NCBI RefSeq assembly: GCF_947496075.1
Contig: NZ_CANMBJ010000002.1
Location: 434,001 to 498,000, forward strand
Source: an uncultured Tateyamaria sp.
Lineage (GTDB): Bacteria; Pseudomonadota; Alphaproteobacteria; Rhodobacterales; Rhodobacteraceae
Length of the DNA stretch: 64,000 nt
Direction of reading: 5' to 3'
The position numbers were made by a program, and so were the translations under genes. This document shows, in pieces, positions 45,616 through 56,033 of the stretch. The notes below the pieces were generated by a model. That model saw nothing but the letters and a program-made list of their open reading frames with translations. It was not told the origin of the DNA and ran no database searches. The number at the start of each line of letters is the position of its first letter. The stretch's first letter is position 1.

Positions 45616-45990
45616 ATGAGGCCTATGAAACACATCAGTGTTGCCCTTTGTCTGGTCATCTCCGCCACTTCCGTTTCTGCCCAGGAAACCGAAGAGGACC
45701 GTGGTCTATCGCTGATGGAACGCGGCGCACAGATGCTGATGGAAGGGCTGATGCGCGAGATGGAGCCTGCGATGGAAGGGCTGCAGGATATGGCCGAAGA
45801 GTTTGGCCCTGCCTTGCGTGACTTCACGGCCCAGATGGGACCCGCCTTGCGCGATCTTCTTGAAGAGGTCGAAGACTGGAGCGTCTATCACCCGCCCGAG
45901 ATACTGGAGAACGGCGATATCATCATCCGTCGCAAAACGCCGCAGGAACTGAAGGTTGAACCCGACCCCGACGCCCAGATCGACATTTAG
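45616..45990 (+). CDS. Exported acidic protein of unknown function, 124 aa
   Basis: Signal peptide of ~22 residues (start at ATG 45616, or 45625 with GAGG upstream) cut before QETEEDRG. The mature part is acidic and helical, with methionine-rich repeats (MLMEGLMREMEPAMEGLQDMAEEFGPALRDFTAQMGPALRDLL), then YHPPEILENGDIIIRRKTP. Orthologues in Rhodobacteraceae are often labelled 'AAA+ ATPase' without any ATPase motif. Convergent with ppx (4-nt overlap). Confidence 0.8.
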   Translation: MRPMKHISVALCLVISATSVSAQETEEDRGLSLMERGAQMLMEGLMREMEPAMEGLQDMAEEFGPALRDFTAQMGPALRDLLEEVEDWSVYHPPEILENGDIIIRRKTPQELKVEPDPDAQIDI

Positions 45991-47540
45991 GGCTGCCGTC
46001 TTTTTTTCACCGTGACATTGGCACTTAGTGACGAAGCCAGCGAATTCAGCCGGGCCTCGGCCACTTCGCCAAACAGGGGCATGGCGTCGGGGGACAGGCG
46101 TAGCTCCAATTCCCGTTTCTTGGGAAACCACCGAAACTCGCCCCGCTCGGCGTCTTTCTCCATCCACAGCATGGCACCAAAGCGCATGGCCTTGCCCAGT
46201 ATCTCTGCGTCACGCTGCATCTTTTCGTCGATCAGATCGTAAAGCCCCTCGAAATGGGTGCCTTCGCGCTTGTTGGTGTATCGGTGCAGGAGGGCGAGAC
46301 CGAGGAAAATGCGTTCCGAATGTTTGAGCCCACCAAGATTGGCGCGTGTGGCATTGTCGAAACAGACCTCGGCCCGATAGTCAGGATGCGCCCGCCAACT
46401 GACGTCGTGCAGAAGGCACGCGGCCTTGATCAGGCGTTTGCGGGGCAGGGGGGCTGATTTGAAGATCGGCTCGATGAACTGGTAGAGCAGCTTGCCAAAA
46501 CCCGGCATGCGCGCATCCTTGGCCTCGGCAAAGCGGCACGCTTCGATCAAGGGGTCACGGTCGCGCAGACGCTGCGGCATCTGTTCATATAGCATCCCTT
46601 CGCGGATGCCGTAGCTTGAAACGGCGATGTCCTTGGGGTGGAACGCTTTGACCAGCCGGGCGAGCACTTCGGCGGCCAATGGCACCAGGGTCATCCGGGC
46701 AGAGGAGATGCCACATGCGCCCCGCAGCGCATCGTGATTGTCGTGTTCCTTGATGTATTTCACCGTGCGCTGCACGGATTGCGGTGACATCCGGTATTCG
46801 TGCAGTACGTTCAAAAGGTAGCCGCGCCGATGCATATCGATCCGCGCGATCGCCCGCCATGAGCCTCCCACAAGGAACAGGCGGTCGCGTTGCGGACCCA
46901 TCTCGGTTTGCAGATGTTCCATGACGGCCTTGATATGGTTACGCCGCCCTTTCTTTCCGCCCTTGACTGTTTGCAGTTTCAAGGGGCCGAGGTCAGAGGT
47001 GACACGCTTGCCCACGATCCCGTCCGAGATTTCTGCCAGTTCCATGGAAGAGCCGCCGATATCGCAGACAAGGCCATAGGAGCCTGGCCATCCCAAAAGG
47101 ACGCCTTGTGCCGACAATCGAGCTTCTTCGCGTCCGTCGATGACGCGGACATTCAATCCGGTTTCGCGCAGTACATCCGCACAGAAGTCAGGACCGTCGG
47201 TGGCATCGCGCACCGCGGCAGTTGCAACGACAGACAGGTCGGACAGGCCCATACCTTCGGCAAGGCGCTGGAAGCGTCTGAGGGATTCGAGGGCGCGCAC
47301 CCGTCCTTCGGGGTTCAGGTGCCCGGTGTCGGACAGTCCAGCGCCGAGGGCACACATGATCTTTTCATTGTAGAAATAGGCAGGGGACCGGGCTGCCCCG
47401 TCAAAAACCACAAGGCGGACAGAGTTTGATCCGACATCAACTACACCGACTCGGGACAGGGCGCGAGCGGACGGGTCGTCAAACAGCGGGCGACCAAAAA
47501 GGCCACCGTCGCCTGCGTCTGGCGAAACAGAAACGTTCAT
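45987..47540 (-). CDS. ppx: Exopolyphosphatase / guanosine-pentaphosphate phosphatase
   Basis: 517 aa of the ASKHA fold. Phosphate-1 loop DVGSNSVRLVVFDG (~35-48) and phosphate-2 loop DIGGSSMELAE (~165-175) are clear, and an HD-like C-terminal domain (LLHDVSWRAHPDYR ~380) follows. Degrades polyphosphate, and perhaps pppGpp. Downstream of ppk on the same strand (129-nt gap with hairpin), giving a synthesis/breakdown pair. Confidence 0.93.
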   Translation of the reverse strand: MNVSVSPDAGDGGLFGRPLFDDPSARALSRVGVVDVGSNSVRLVVFDGAARSPAYFYNEKIMCALGAGLSDTGHLNPEGRVRALESLRRFQRLAEGMGLSDLSVVATAAVRDATDGPDFCADVLRETGLNVRVIDGREEARLSAQGVLLGWPGSYGLVCDIGGSSMELAEISDGIVGKRVTSDLGPLKLQTVKGGKKGRRNHIKAVMEHLQTEMGPQRDRLFLVGGSWRAIARIDMHRRGYLLNVLHEYRMSPQSVQRTVKYIKEHDNHDALRGACGISSARMTLVPLAAEVLARLVKAFHPKDIAVSSYGIREGMLYEQMPQRLRDRDPLIEACRFAEAKDARMPGFGKLLYQFIEPIFKSAPLPRKRLIKAACLLHDVSWRAHPDYRAEVCFDNATRANLGGLKHSERIFLGLALLHRYTNKREGTHFEGLYDLIDEKMQRDAEILGKAMRFGAMLWMEKDAERGEFRWFPKKRELELRLSPDAMPLFGEVAEARLNSLASSLSANVTVKKRRQP

Positions 47541-47623
47541 GGCCCCCCCGTGGCATCTGTTTACGCCCGTTGATGGACCAGCTTGCTACGTGCGTCAATG
47601 ATCTGGTCGGCTGGGTGACTCTG

Positions 47624-47660
47624 TTTCGGCTTGCGCCGAAAAGCGCCCACCCACCGACCC
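47624..47660. repeat. Hairpin plus CCCA tract between ppk and ppx
   Basis: TTTCGGC (47624-47630)-TTGC-GCCGAAA (47635-47641), then GCGCCCACCCACCGACCC. Read on the ppk strand it is a G-tract followed by the stem. It shares TTTCGGC and the CCCACCCACC tract with the element behind betB, so it is a second copy of that family. Confidence 0.6.
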
Positions 47661-47669
47661 TTGGGAGCG

Positions 47670-49838
47670 TTAATCTTCGGTGTGGGTCAGCTTTGGCACG
47701 TCCGCGGCACCCGCTGATCCCCGTCCGGAGAGCGACGGGTTTTCCATGAAAAACCGGTGACAATTGAACGCGAAGGTGCCAGCGGGCAAGTCTGGGCGTT
47801 TGAACGTGCCGTCAGGTGCCATCACCCAACTTTGCGCGACATCGGCAAGGTTGGCCGCCATCACTTGGCTCACGATCTGTGCCTTGACGGTGTTGTTCTC
47901 GATCTCGACCAGAGTTTCTACACGCCGGTTCAGGTTGCGCCCCATCCAATCCGCGGAGGAAATGAACACCCGGGCCTTCTTTGATGGCAGTCCACGACCA
48001 TTGCCAAAGCACACGATACGGCTGTGTTCGAGGAAGCGACCGACAATGGATTTTACCCGGATGTTTTCGGAAAACCCTTTGATGCCTGGACGTAGCCCGC
48101 AGATGCCCCGGATGACAAGGCTGATCTTCACGCCCGCCTGGCTGGCGGCGTAAAGCGCGTCAATCACTTCACTGTCGATCAGCGAATTCATCTTGGCCCA
48201 TATTTCAGCCGGTTTGCCTGCGCGTGCATACTCAGCTTCGGCGGCGATCATCTCCAAAAGGCGTGGCTTCAGCGTCGTCGGTGAAATCGCGAGGTTGTCC
48301 AGTCCTTCGGGCGGGGCATAGCCGCTGAGATAGTTGAACACCTTGGTTGCATCGCGCCCCAGCTTGGCATCGCAGGTGAACAGTGAAAGGTCGGTATAGA
48401 TGCGTGCCGTGATCGGGTGATAGTTGCCGGTTCCGTAGTGGGTGTAGGTGACCAGCTCCTTGCCTTCCCGCCGAACGACTGTGCTGATCTTTGCATGGGT
48501 TTTGAGGTCGAGAAACCCATAGACGACATGAGCGCCCGCACGTTCCAGGCGGCGCGACTGGCGAATGTTGGCCGCTTCGTCAAAGCGGGCCTTCAGTTCC
48601 ACAAGTGCAGTGACGGATTTGCCGTCCTCCGCTGCTTCGCACAGGGCTTCGACGATGGGTGATTTCTTGGACGTGCGATAAAGGGTCTGCTTGATCGCCA
48701 CGACATTTGGGTCACGCGCCGCCTGCTGAAGAAAGCGCACCACCATGTCGAAGGTTTCATACGGATGATGCAGCAGCATGTCCTTTTGCCGGATGGCCGT
48801 CAGCATATCGCCTTCGAAATCAGTGACCCGTTCGGGCACGCGGGGGGTAAACGAGGGCCAGAGCAGGTCCGGCCGATCATCAAGCACCAGCTCGCTGAGG
48901 TCGGACATGCCCAGCATACCCTCAACCTCAATCACTTCGGCGTCGCTGACGCCAAGCTCTTCCATGATGACCGCTTTGAGGGCTTCGGGTGCGCCAGCCG
49001 AATGGGTCAGACGCACAACTTCGCCGCGACGACGGCGTTTGAGCGCGACTTCGAATTCACGGACAAGATCTTCGGCTTCTTCCTCGACCTCAAGATCACT
49101 GTCGCGCAGCACCCGGAACCCAAAGTGGGATTTCAGTTTGTAGCCGGGAAACAGGCTTGGGATGTTCAGAACAAGCAGTTCCTCAAGGGGCAGAAACCGA
49201 TGACCCTGACCCGGCAGCGCCACAAAACGGTCAATCTGTCCGGGAATGGGCAGCAGCGCCTGCAGGGCACGCTTGTCCTTGGCGCGCTCAAGTTGCAGGG
49301 CAAGGGCGTGTCCGGTGTTGGGGATGAACGGAAACGGGTGTGCAGGGTCAATCGCCAGCGGGGACAGAACAGCAAAGACCCGGTTCAGAAACACCTCTGA
49401 CAGGTATTCAGTGTCATCTTCGGTCAGGTCATCGCGCGTGAGAATTGAAATACCGCGCTCTTCCATCTCGGCCGTGAGGCCGGCCAGAACCTTGGTTTGA
49501 TGCAGGATCAGCTGACGCGCGTTTTCGTTGATGAGAACCAACTGTTCAGCGGGCGTAAGACCATCGGCCGCGGGCGTCGTGCTGCCCGCGATGGCCAACT
49601 CGCGCAGGCCCGCAACACGCACGGTATAGAACTCGTCGAGGTTACCCGCACTGATCGACACGAAACGCAGCCGCTCCAGAAGCGGGACGCGCGGGTTTTC
49701 AGCCTCTTCCAAGACCCGCCAGTTGAAGCCAAGCCAGCTGAGCTCACGGTTGAAGAAGCGGCCGGGGCCGGTTGTATCAAGGTCTGGCAGGGAAACCGGC
49801 TCGGGAAAGTCCGAACCGAGAAAATCGGCGTTGGTCAT
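47670..49838 (-). CDS. ppk1: Polyphosphate kinase 1
   Basis: 722 aa, full length. N, head and two C-terminal PLD-like domains; the autophosphorylated His is ~474 in GTGNYHP, and the second conserved His region is [32 protein letters not shown] marks the N domain. Polymerises the gamma-phosphate of ATP into polyphosphate; membrane-associated. Preceded by hda at a 51-nt gap on the same strand. Confidence 0.97.
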   Translation of the reverse strand: MTNADFLGSDFPEPVSLPDLDTTGPGRFFNRELSWLGFNWRVLEEAENPRVPLLERLRFVSISAGNLDEFYTVRVAGLRELAIAGSTTPAADGLTPAEQLVLINENARQLILHQTKVLAGLTAEMEERGISILTRDDLTEDDTEYLSEVFLNRVFAVLSPLAIDPAHPFPFIPNTGHALALQLERAKDKRALQALLPIPGQIDRFVALPGQGHRFLPLEELLVLNIPSLFPGYKLKSHFGFRVLRDSDLEVEEEAEDLVREFEVALKRRRRGEVVRLTHSAGAPEALKAVIMEELGVSDAEVIEVEGMLGMSDLSELVLDDRPDLLWPSFTPRVPERVTDFEGDMLTAIRQKDMLLHHPYETFDMVVRFLQQAARDPNVVAIKQTLYRTSKKSPIVEALCEAAEDGKSVTALVELKARFDEAANIRQSRRLERAGAHVVYGFLDLKTHAKISTVVRREGKELVTYTHYGTGNYHPITARIYTDLSLFTCDAKLGRDATKVFNYLSGYAPPEGLDNLAISPTTLKPRLLEMIAAEAEYARAGKPAEIWAKMNSLIDSEVIDALYAASQAGVKISLVIRGICGLRPGIKGFSENIRVKSIVGRFLEHSRIVCFGNGRGLPSKKARVFISSADWMGRNLNRRVETLVEIENNTVKAQIVSQVMAANLADVAQSWVMAPDGTFKRPDLPAGTFAFNCHRFFMENPSLSGRGSAGAADVPKLTHTED

Positions 49839-49889
49839 GCGCGGGTTATGTCGACGGGGTGTAAAGGATGAGTGACACTATCCGCCGGA

Positions 49890-50561
49890 TCACCCCCGAT
49901 TGTCCAGACACGCAGCGGCGAGGTTTCGCGTAATGGGCTTTTTCTCCGCAAGACTGGCTGTGTCTAGGTCTGCAACGATTTGGCGGGCAGCGGCAAAGCT
50001 GCGTTCCATATGTGTGACCAGATAGGGGATCACGTCCGGTCGAGGTGTGAGCTGACGGTCAGAAAAGAGCTTTGCCAGAACTGCACCCAGAAGGCTGTCG
50101 TCCGGCGCATCAAGCGCTGCGTGTCCTGCCGCGTCCACGCGGCTTTGCAGATCGGGCAGGGACAAACGCCACAGGTTGGGGGCGGTCACCCCGGTCATCA
50201 GCAGCGGATGGCCCGATGCCTGGAGTGCATTATGCAAATGAAACAGAGCAGTCTGCCGGTCGATGTCTTGTGCAATCTGATCGACATCTTCGACGGCGAC
50301 GGGGCCGTCAAAGAGTGCGTCAACGGTGGCATTTTCCAATGCTGCGGCTGCAACAATCTGCGCGCCACTATCCGCGGCCCACACATGTGTGAGATGCGTT
50401 TTACCTGCCCCTTCGGGTCCTGTCAGGACGAGCTTGTTCAGCGGCCAGTTGCGCCACGCGTCGACCATGGACAAGGCAATGGCATTGGACGGCGCAACCA
50501 GGAAATCGTCACGCCCCAGTGCGACACGCACCGGCAGGTCAAACCCAAGTTGTCGGGCCAT
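49890..50561 (-). CDS. hdaA: Hda-like regulatory inactivator of DnaA
   Basis: 223 aa from the ATG at 50559-50561 (AGGA 8 nt upstream). AAA+ domain related to DnaA domain III but without the DNA-binding domain IV: Walker A GPEGAGKT at 48-55, Walker B-like VAVEDVDQ, and an RVDAAGHA sensor region. MARQLGFDLP at the start is the clamp-binding QxxLxxF-like motif. It should promote ATP-DnaA hydrolysis with the sliding clamp, limiting re-initiation. Follows the AI-2E permease by 4 nt. Confidence 0.9.
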   Translation of the reverse strand: MARQLGFDLPVRVALGRDDFLVAPSNAIALSMVDAWRNWPLNKLVLTGPEGAGKTHLTHVWAADSGAQIVAAAALENATVDALFDGPVAVEDVDQIAQDIDRQTALFHLHNALQASGHPLLMTGVTAPNLWRLSLPDLQSRVDAAGHAALDAPDDSLLGAVLAKLFSDRQLTPRPDVIPYLVTHMERSFAAARQIVADLDTASLAEKKPITRNLAAACLDNRG

Positions 50562-50565
50562 TGGA

Positions 50566-51645
50566 CTATTCCTCGGCCTCTGGTTCGGATGTACCACTTA
50601 CGCCGGTGTAAAGCCTGCTGTTTCGATATTGCTCAATCAGGAAGCGGACCAGCACGCCAAGGGCCGCGGCCATCGGGACAGCAACCAGCATGCCGACGAA
50701 GCCAAACAACGCTCCGAAAACAGACAGCGACAGGATCAGCCAGACGGGATGCAGGCCCACACTGTTGCCCACGAGTTTCGGGGTCAGAAAGTTGCCCTCG
50801 GCGATCTGGCCGATCTGGAACACCACGGCCACAGCCACGATCCACCACCATTCGCCCCAGAACTGGAACAGGGCCAGCCCAACCGCAAGGCAGCCACCAA
50901 CGATAGCACCGACATAGGGAATGAACGTCAGCAAGCCTGCAACGAACCCCACGACCAGACCAAACTGCAATCCGATCAGCATCAGCGCTATTGCATAATA
51001 GGCGCCAAGGATCAGACAGACGGTTCCCATCCCCCGGATAAACCCGGCAAGAGTCTTATCCACGTCACCAGCGAGGCGACGGATGACCGGCGCGTGGTCG
51101 CGCGGCAGCAATTCGTCCACACGGGCAATCATCCGATCCCAATCCAGCAGCAGATACACCGCGACAACCGGAACGATGACAAAAAGAACGATGACATTGA
51201 TCAGACTGGCCGCGGACGTAAGCGCCGTTTCCAGCAATTGCCCTCCTCGTTCCGAGATCGTCTGACCCAGTGAATTCAGGCTTTGCCGCACGGTCGAGGT
51301 TTCGTCCAACAGGCTTGGGAAACGTTCGGTCAGGAATGTACCAAGGTCTCGGGCCAGCTGCGGCACAGCATTGAACAGTTGGATTGCCTGTTCGATCAGT
51401 GTTGGGATCACCAGCAAGGCCAGAACCACAAAGATGATAATGGCGCTGATGGTAATGATGCCCGTTGCGATGGCGCGACTGAACCCGTGCGCTTCAAGCC
51501 AATCCGCCACCGGATCCAGAAAATACGCGATGGCCGCCCCCAGGAAGAACGGCAACAGTTGGTCCCCAAGCGCATAAAGCAGAAAAAAGAAGATCGCCGC
51601 CGCGATCCCCCAATACTTGAATTGTTCGCGGACGGGCAGTGCCAT
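50566..51645 (-). CDS. AI-2E family transporter (PF01594)
   Basis: 359 aa, about eight membrane helices with a long periplasmic/cytoplasmic segment (~75-150) and the conserved LTFIPYVGAIVGG and GNFLTPKLVGNSVGLHPV motifs. The family includes AI-2 exporters and Na+/H+ antiporters, so transported substrate is uncertain. Its position before hda is conserved in many alphaproteobacteria. Confidence 0.92.
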   Translation of the reverse strand: MALPVREQFKYWGIAAAIFFFLLYALGDQLLPFFLGAAIAYFLDPVADWLEAHGFSRAIATGIITISAIIIFVVLALLVIPTLIEQAIQLFNAVPQLARDLGTFLTERFPSLLDETSTVRQSLNSLGQTISERGGQLLETALTSAASLINVIVLFVIVPVVAVYLLLDWDRMIARVDELLPRDHAPVIRRLAGDVDKTLAGFIRGMGTVCLILGAYYAIALMLIGLQFGLVVGFVAGLLTFIPYVGAIVGGCLAVGLALFQFWGEWWWIVAVAVVFQIGQIAEGNFLTPKLVGNSVGLHPVWLILSLSVFGALFGFVGMLVAVPMAAALGVLVRFLIEQYRNSRLYTGVSGTSEPEAEE

Positions 51646-51781
51646 AGTGTGTTCCGTTCCTTGAGTTGTGCTAACAGATGCGGGGTTTTGCGCGTTTCTT
51701 CAAGGGGGCGGTTGCGTGCTTTGATGCATGCGATGGAATGGCGCGACGCGTCAGGATTTTCCCAAACGGTCCAAGGGGCCG

Positions 51782-51810
51782 TTGCGGGTGTGCCGCCTTT
51801 GTCCTAATCA
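51782..51810 (+). promoter_or_regulatory. Candidate promoter for proS
   Basis: TTGCGG (51782-51787), 17 bp, TAATCA (51805-51810); start of transcription about 20 nt before the ATG. AT content is low, so only moderate support. Confidence 0.45.
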
Positions 51811-51838
51811 GGTCGAAATCTTGTGAGGGAGCGCGCAT

Positions 51839-53176
51839 ATGCGTTTGAGCCGTTATTTTCTGCCCGTGCTGAAGGAAAACCCCAGCGAGGCGCAGATCGT
51901 CAGCCACCGCCTGATGCTGCGCGCAGGGATGATCAAGCAATCAAGCGCAGGTATCTATTCCTGGCTGCCTATGGGCTTCAAGGTGCTGCGCAAGCTGGAA
52001 AACATCGTGCACGAGGAACAAGTGCGCGCGGGTCACATCCCCATGCTGATGCCCACGCTGCAATCGGCGGATCTGTGGCGCGAAAGCGGACGGTATGATG
52101 ACTACGGTCAGGAAATGCTGCGCATCAAGGACCGGCACGACCGCGACATGCTCTATGGTCCCACGAACGAAGAGCTGATCACAGACATCTTCCGCTCGCA
52201 TATCGGCAGCTACAAAGACCTGCCGCTGACGCTCTACCACATCCAGTGGAAGTTCCGCGACGAGATCCGCCCGCGTTTCGGCGTGATGCGGGGTCGCGAG
52301 TTCTTTATGAAAGACGGCTACAACTTCGACCTGACGAAAGAGGATGCGCTGCACGCCTATAACCGTCACTTGGTCACATACCTGCGCACCTATGAACGCA
52401 TGGGCCTGCAAGCCATACCCATGCGCGCAGACAGCGGCCCCATCGGCGGTGACAACACGCATGAGTTCCTTGTTCTGGCTGATACGGGCGAGAGTGAGGT
52501 CTTTTATGACAGCGCTGTCACTGACCTGACCTTTGGTGATCGAGAGATCGACTATGACAGCGTGGAACAGTGCCAATCGGTGCTGGAGGAGTTCACCTCG
52601 AAATACGCGCGCACGGACGAAACCCATGACGAAGCGCTGTTCAATGCAATCCCCGAAGACCGCCGACGCGTGGCACGGGGCATCGAGGTTGGGCAGATCT
52701 TCTACTTCGGCACCAAGTATTCCGAAGCAATGAATGCGGTTGTTCAAGGCCCGGATGGCAAGCAGGTACCGGTGCATATGGGCAGCCATGGAATTGGTGT
52801 GAGCCGCTTGGTGGGCGCCATCATCGAAGCCAGCCATGATGACAACGGCATCATCTGGCCCGAAGGCGTGACGCCCTATCACTGCGGGATTGTGAACCTG
52901 AAACAGGGTGACGCTGAAGCGGACGCTGCCTGTGATGCGTTGTATGCAAGCCTGACGGCACTGGGGCTTGAGCCGCTCTATGATGACCGGAATGAGCGGG
53001 CAGGCGGCAAGTTTGCCACCATGGACCTGATCGGTCTGCCGTGGCGGATCACTGTTGGGCCGCGTGGTCTCAAGAACGGCGTGGTCGAGTTGACCTCGCG
53101 GCGGACCGGCGAAAGCGAAGAGTTGCCGCCAGAAGAAGCCGTGAAGAAAGTGGCGGAGATTTACGCGGGGTTGTGA
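51839..53176 (+). CDS. proS: Prolyl-tRNA synthetase, short form
   Basis: 445 aa. Class II motifs: motif 1 around [12 protein letters not shown], motif 2 [23 protein letters not shown], motif 3 [15 protein letters not shown], and an anticodon domain from ~345. It lacks the ~180-residue editing (INS) domain of the E. coli enzyme and the eukaryote-like extension; alphaproteobacteria normally carry this form and use a separate YbaK/ProX-type editor. ATG 51839 fits the usual MRLSRYFLP start. Confidence 0.97.
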   Translation: MRLSRYFLPVLKENPSEAQIVSHRLMLRAGMIKQSSAGIYSWLPMGFKVLRKLENIVHEEQVRAGHIPMLMPTLQSADLWRESGRYDDYGQEMLRIKDRHDRDMLYGPTNEELITDIFRSHIGSYKDLPLTLYHIQWKFRDEIRPRFGVMRGREFFMKDGYNFDLTKEDALHAYNRHLVTYLRTYERMGLQAIPMRADSGPIGGDNTHEFLVLADTGESEVFYDSAVTDLTFGDREIDYDSVEQCQSVLEEFTSKYARTDETHDEALFNAIPEDRRRVARGIEVGQIFYFGTKYSEAMNAVVQGPDGKQVPVHMGSHGIGVSRLVGAIIEASHDDNGIIWPEGVTPYHCGIVNLKQGDAEADAACDALYASLTALGLEPLYDDRNERAGGKFATMDLIGLPWRITVGPRGLKNGVVELTSRRTGESEELPPEEAVKKVAEIYAGL

Positions 53177-53183
53177 TAACCTG

Positions 53184-54194
53184 ATGCAAATGCAGGCTCT
53201 TTTCAGGTTGGTCTTATATGCGGCGCTGCTGGCACTGCCCACGCTTGCCAGCAGCGATGACGCCACACCCGCTTCCGTTCACCGCAAACTTGAGTCCGCC
53301 TTTGCAGACTGGCTGACCGCGCAGGGTACGTCCGGCATGATGGCATCTGGCGTGGTCGGGGCAGACGGCACCTGGAACGTCGATCTGTACAACGACACTG
53401 CTGACGGCGTGATCCGTTCGGGCGACTTGGCAAGCGTATCCAAGTCCATAACTGCCATATGCGTTATGCATCTGGTGGATGAGGGACGTCTGGAATGGTC
53501 CGACTCCCTGCGGGATTTCGTCAGTCCCGCGCCGGATGTGACGGTGGCAGAGTTGCTCACGCACACGTCGGGCCTGGCTCCTGATGTTACCCAATTGGCC
53601 ATGCTCGGGTGGCTTGGTCAGACCGCGGCGCAGAATGGCCATTTCAGCGCGCAAGTTTTGGATTTGGTGAATGCCCGGCCCACGCAGACCGGAACCCGTG
53701 GCGCATACGAATACAACAACGAGAACTACGCGCTGCTGGGGCTGGTGATCGAAGGCGTCACGGGCATGTCCTATTTCGACGCGTGTCGCGACCTGTTGGG
53801 CTTGCCCGCAAGCATTCAACCCGGAGACCGTGCCGGCGTGTTCCAGCCTTGGGGTGGTCTGGCGTCGGACCCCAACGGATACCTGACATTCCTCCAGACG
53901 CATTTCGGACCGGGCAGCCGCGTTGCCAACGATCCCTTTGCCCTGCCACATGTCGCGCTGGGCGGCGGTGCCTATTACGGCATGGGCATGGTGTTCCGGC
54001 CCTTCCAGGATGGTCACAACTTCTGGCACTTTGGGGCTTTGTGCTTTCCCGGACGTCTCAACATCGGCAGCTTTGCCGTCATTTGGGAGGGTAAGGTCAG
54101 CGTGATCGCTCTCTATGACGCCTGTTTGGACGGGGACGCCATGGGGAGCTTGGACATGGCGCTCAGTGCCGCTGTCTATGGCAAGCGTCCATGA
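53184..54194 (+). CDS. Exported serine hydrolase (class C beta-lactamase-like)
   Basis: 336 aa. Signal peptide ~22 residues (LFRLVLYAALLALPTLAS). SxxK motif S84-V-S-K87, a Y-x-N motif around 177-179 in AYEYNNENY, and HFG near 283 in place of KTG/HxG complete the catalytic set. Periplasmic D-Ala or esterase activity; antibiotic hydrolysis cannot be inferred. Follows proS by 7 nt, and overlaps DUF2937 by ATGA. Confidence 0.87.
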   Translation: MQMQALFRLVLYAALLALPTLASSDDATPASVHRKLESAFADWLTAQGTSGMMASGVVGADGTWNVDLYNDTADGVIRSGDLASVSKSITAICVMHLVDEGRLEWSDSLRDFVSPAPDVTVAELLTHTSGLAPDVTQLAMLGWLGQTAAQNGHFSAQVLDLVNARPTQTGTRGAYEYNNENYALLGLVIEGVTGMSYFDACRDLLGLPASIQPGDRAGVFQPWGGLASDPNGYLTFLQTHFGPGSRVANDPFALPHVALGGGAYYGMGMVFRPFQDGHNFWHFGALCFPGRLNIGSFAVIWEGKVSVIALYDACLDGDAMGSLDMALSAAVYGKRP

Positions 54195-54694
54195 TCCTGC
54201 GCGTGCTTGTGCTGGCGGGCGGCGTAGTAGGCGGTACGCTCGCGTCGCAATTGCCCGAGTTTTCACAGCAATACCGCCAACGTCTTGGCGGAGCAGTGGA
54301 TGCACTGGCCCAAGTGGTGGCAGATTTCGATGCCTCTGCCCAAGCCGAGGGACTGACCCGAACGGCGGCGCTTGCACAGATGCATGGCACCGCGTTTCTG
54401 GATCGCCGTAGGGCGGACATGACCCGCACATTTGCGCGCTATGACCAACTGCGGTCGGATTTGGTTGTGCTGAACGGGGCCGGACCTTTGTTGCGCACCT
54501 ATCATGTGGCCCGATCAACAGATACCGAAGTAGCCACGGCTGCCCTGTCCAGTTTCGAACCTGCGGTGCCGTTGACGGCGGCCGGGGGGATCTTTGCTGC
54601 AACCGGCCTTCTCACCGGACTCGTGACCGTTTGGGCGGCGCTCAAGCTCTTGCTGTGGCCCTTCGGACGGCGGCAACCTGCGCGCGGGACTTGA
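54191..54694 (+). CDS. DUF2937-family membrane protein
   Basis: 167 aa. Starts MILRVLVLAGGVVGGTLASQLPEFSQQYRQRLGGAVDAL, the family hallmark (quoted here only to its core SQLPEF/QQYRQRLGGA). One N-terminal and one C-terminal hydrophobic segment (GIFAATGLLTGLVTVWAAL). Unknown function. In roseobacters it often precedes lol genes, as here (52-nt gap). Confidence 0.85.
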   Translation: MILRVLVLAGGVVGGTLASQLPEFSQQYRQRLGGAVDALAQVVADFDASAQAEGLTRTAALAQMHGTAFLDRRRADMTRTFARYDQLRSDLVVLNGAGPLLRTYHVARSTDTEVATAALSSFEPAVPLTAAGGIFAATGLLTGLVTVWAALKLLLWPFGRRQPARGT

Positions 54695-54746
54695 CCTTGG
54701 GGGCGGACCCCGCCACATCTCGTCCCAACCCGAGCAGGAGCCGTAA

Positions 54747-56033
54747 ATGGCCAAACCCACAGCCCCCTTTGCCCCATTCGAGTGGATGATCGCCTGGCGC
54801 TACCTGCGTGCCCGGCGCGCCGAAGGCGGGGTCAGCACCATGACTTGGATCAGCCTGATCGGCATCACGCTCGCCGTCTTTGCGCTTGTTGCGACCCTTG
54901 CGGTGCGCGCGGGCCTGCGCGCAGATTTCGTGGATGCGATGCTGGGCGGAAACGCCCATATCGAACTGCGCTATGTCGCTGTACAAGAAGACGGGCGTGC
55001 GCCGGATACAACGATCCCCAACTATAGTGACATCCTGCCCGGCATCGAGGCGCTGCAAGGTGTCGACGATGTGGCGCCGCTGGTCCGCGCGCAGGTCATG
55101 GGCAGCTTTCGGGGCAGCAATGCGCCGGCGGATGTCTATGGGATCAGCCGCGCTGACCTGCTCGAATACCCGCTTGTGGCAAATGCGGAAGGACAACAGG
55201 GCACGCTCGACCGCTTTGACGAAGGGGTGGCCGTCGGGTCGCAGCTTGCCGCACAGCTGCGCATAGGCATCGGCGACCGTGTCAAACTGATCTCGCCTGA
55301 CGGTGCGCGGACCGCGCTTGGCATCACGCCGCGCATTTCGGCGTATGAGGTTGTCTACATCTTTTCGACCGGGCAGCCCTTCATGGACCAGTCGCGTATG
55401 TACCTGCCGCTGGCCGAGGCACAGAGCTTTTTCAATCGGGAAGGTGTGGTGGACCAGATCGACCTGCGCCTTGCTGAGCCGGAAAACCTGACACCTGTAG
55501 TGGATGCCTTGCGTGAGGTGGCCGGTGACCGCGCCTACAGCTGGACCTGGCAGGACCGCTTTGGCGGGATGCTGCGCGCGCTTGAACTGCAGAACAACGC
55601 GATCTTCATCGTGCTTGCCATCGTCGTGCTGATTGCCGCGCTCAACATCGTCTCGGGCCTGATCATGCTGGTCAAGAACAAGGGGCGCGACATCGGTATT
55701 CTGCGCACAATGGGGCTAAGCCAGGGATCAATCCTGCGTATCTTCTTTCTGTGTGGGGCATGGGTCGGCACGGTTGGCACGGTGCTGGGTATCGCGCTGG
55801 GGGCACTCTTTTCTGCCAACATCGAACATGTCTACCGCTTGGTGAACATGTTGACCGGCAATGGGGTCACAGATCTGGAAGGCCGGGGGTTCATCTTTCC
55901 CTCTGCGGTTCTATCGGCGGGTGATGTGCTGTCAGCAGCGGTGCTGAGCCTGACGCTGAGCTGGCTTGTGACGCTGTTCCCGGCGCGGCGTGCCGCCCGC
56001 ATGAACCCGGTCGAGGCGTTGCGTTATGAGTGA
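54747..56033 (+). CDS. lolC: Lipoprotein-releasing permease LolC/LolE
   Basis: 428 aa, inner-membrane MacB-like protein with one N-terminal helix ([23 protein letters not shown]), a ~200-residue periplasmic domain, and three C-terminal helices ([49 protein letters not shown]). Signature [14 protein letters not shown] at the start. With LolD it extracts lipoproteins for LolA. Only one permease is present, so it probably acts as a LolCE-type homodimer (LolF arrangement). Confidence 0.94.
   Translation: MAKPTAPFAPFEWMIAWRYLRARRAEGGVSTMTWISLIGITLAVFALVATLAVRAGLRADFVDAMLGGNAHIELRYVAVQEDGRAPDTTIPNYSDILPGIEALQGVDDVAPLVRAQVMGSFRGSNAPADVYGISRADLLEYPLVANAEGQQGTLDRFDEGVAVGSQLAAQLRIGIGDRVKLISPDGARTALGITPRISAYEVVYIFSTGQPFMDQSRMYLPLAEAQSFFNREGVVDQIDLRLAEPENLTPVVDALREVAGDRAYSWTWQDRFGGMLRALELQNNAIFIVLAIVVLIAALNIVSGLIMLVKNKGRDIGILRTMGLSQGSILRIFFLCGAWVGTVGTVLGIALGALFSANIEHVYRLVNMLTGNGVTDLEGRGFIFPSAVLSAGDVLSAAVLSLTLSWLVTLFPARRAARMNPVEALRYE

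Noticed and set aside
53214-54602. 462-codon minus-strand frame opposite the serine hydrolase
   Set aside because: Complement of a real gene with signal peptide and SxxK motif; no recognisable product.
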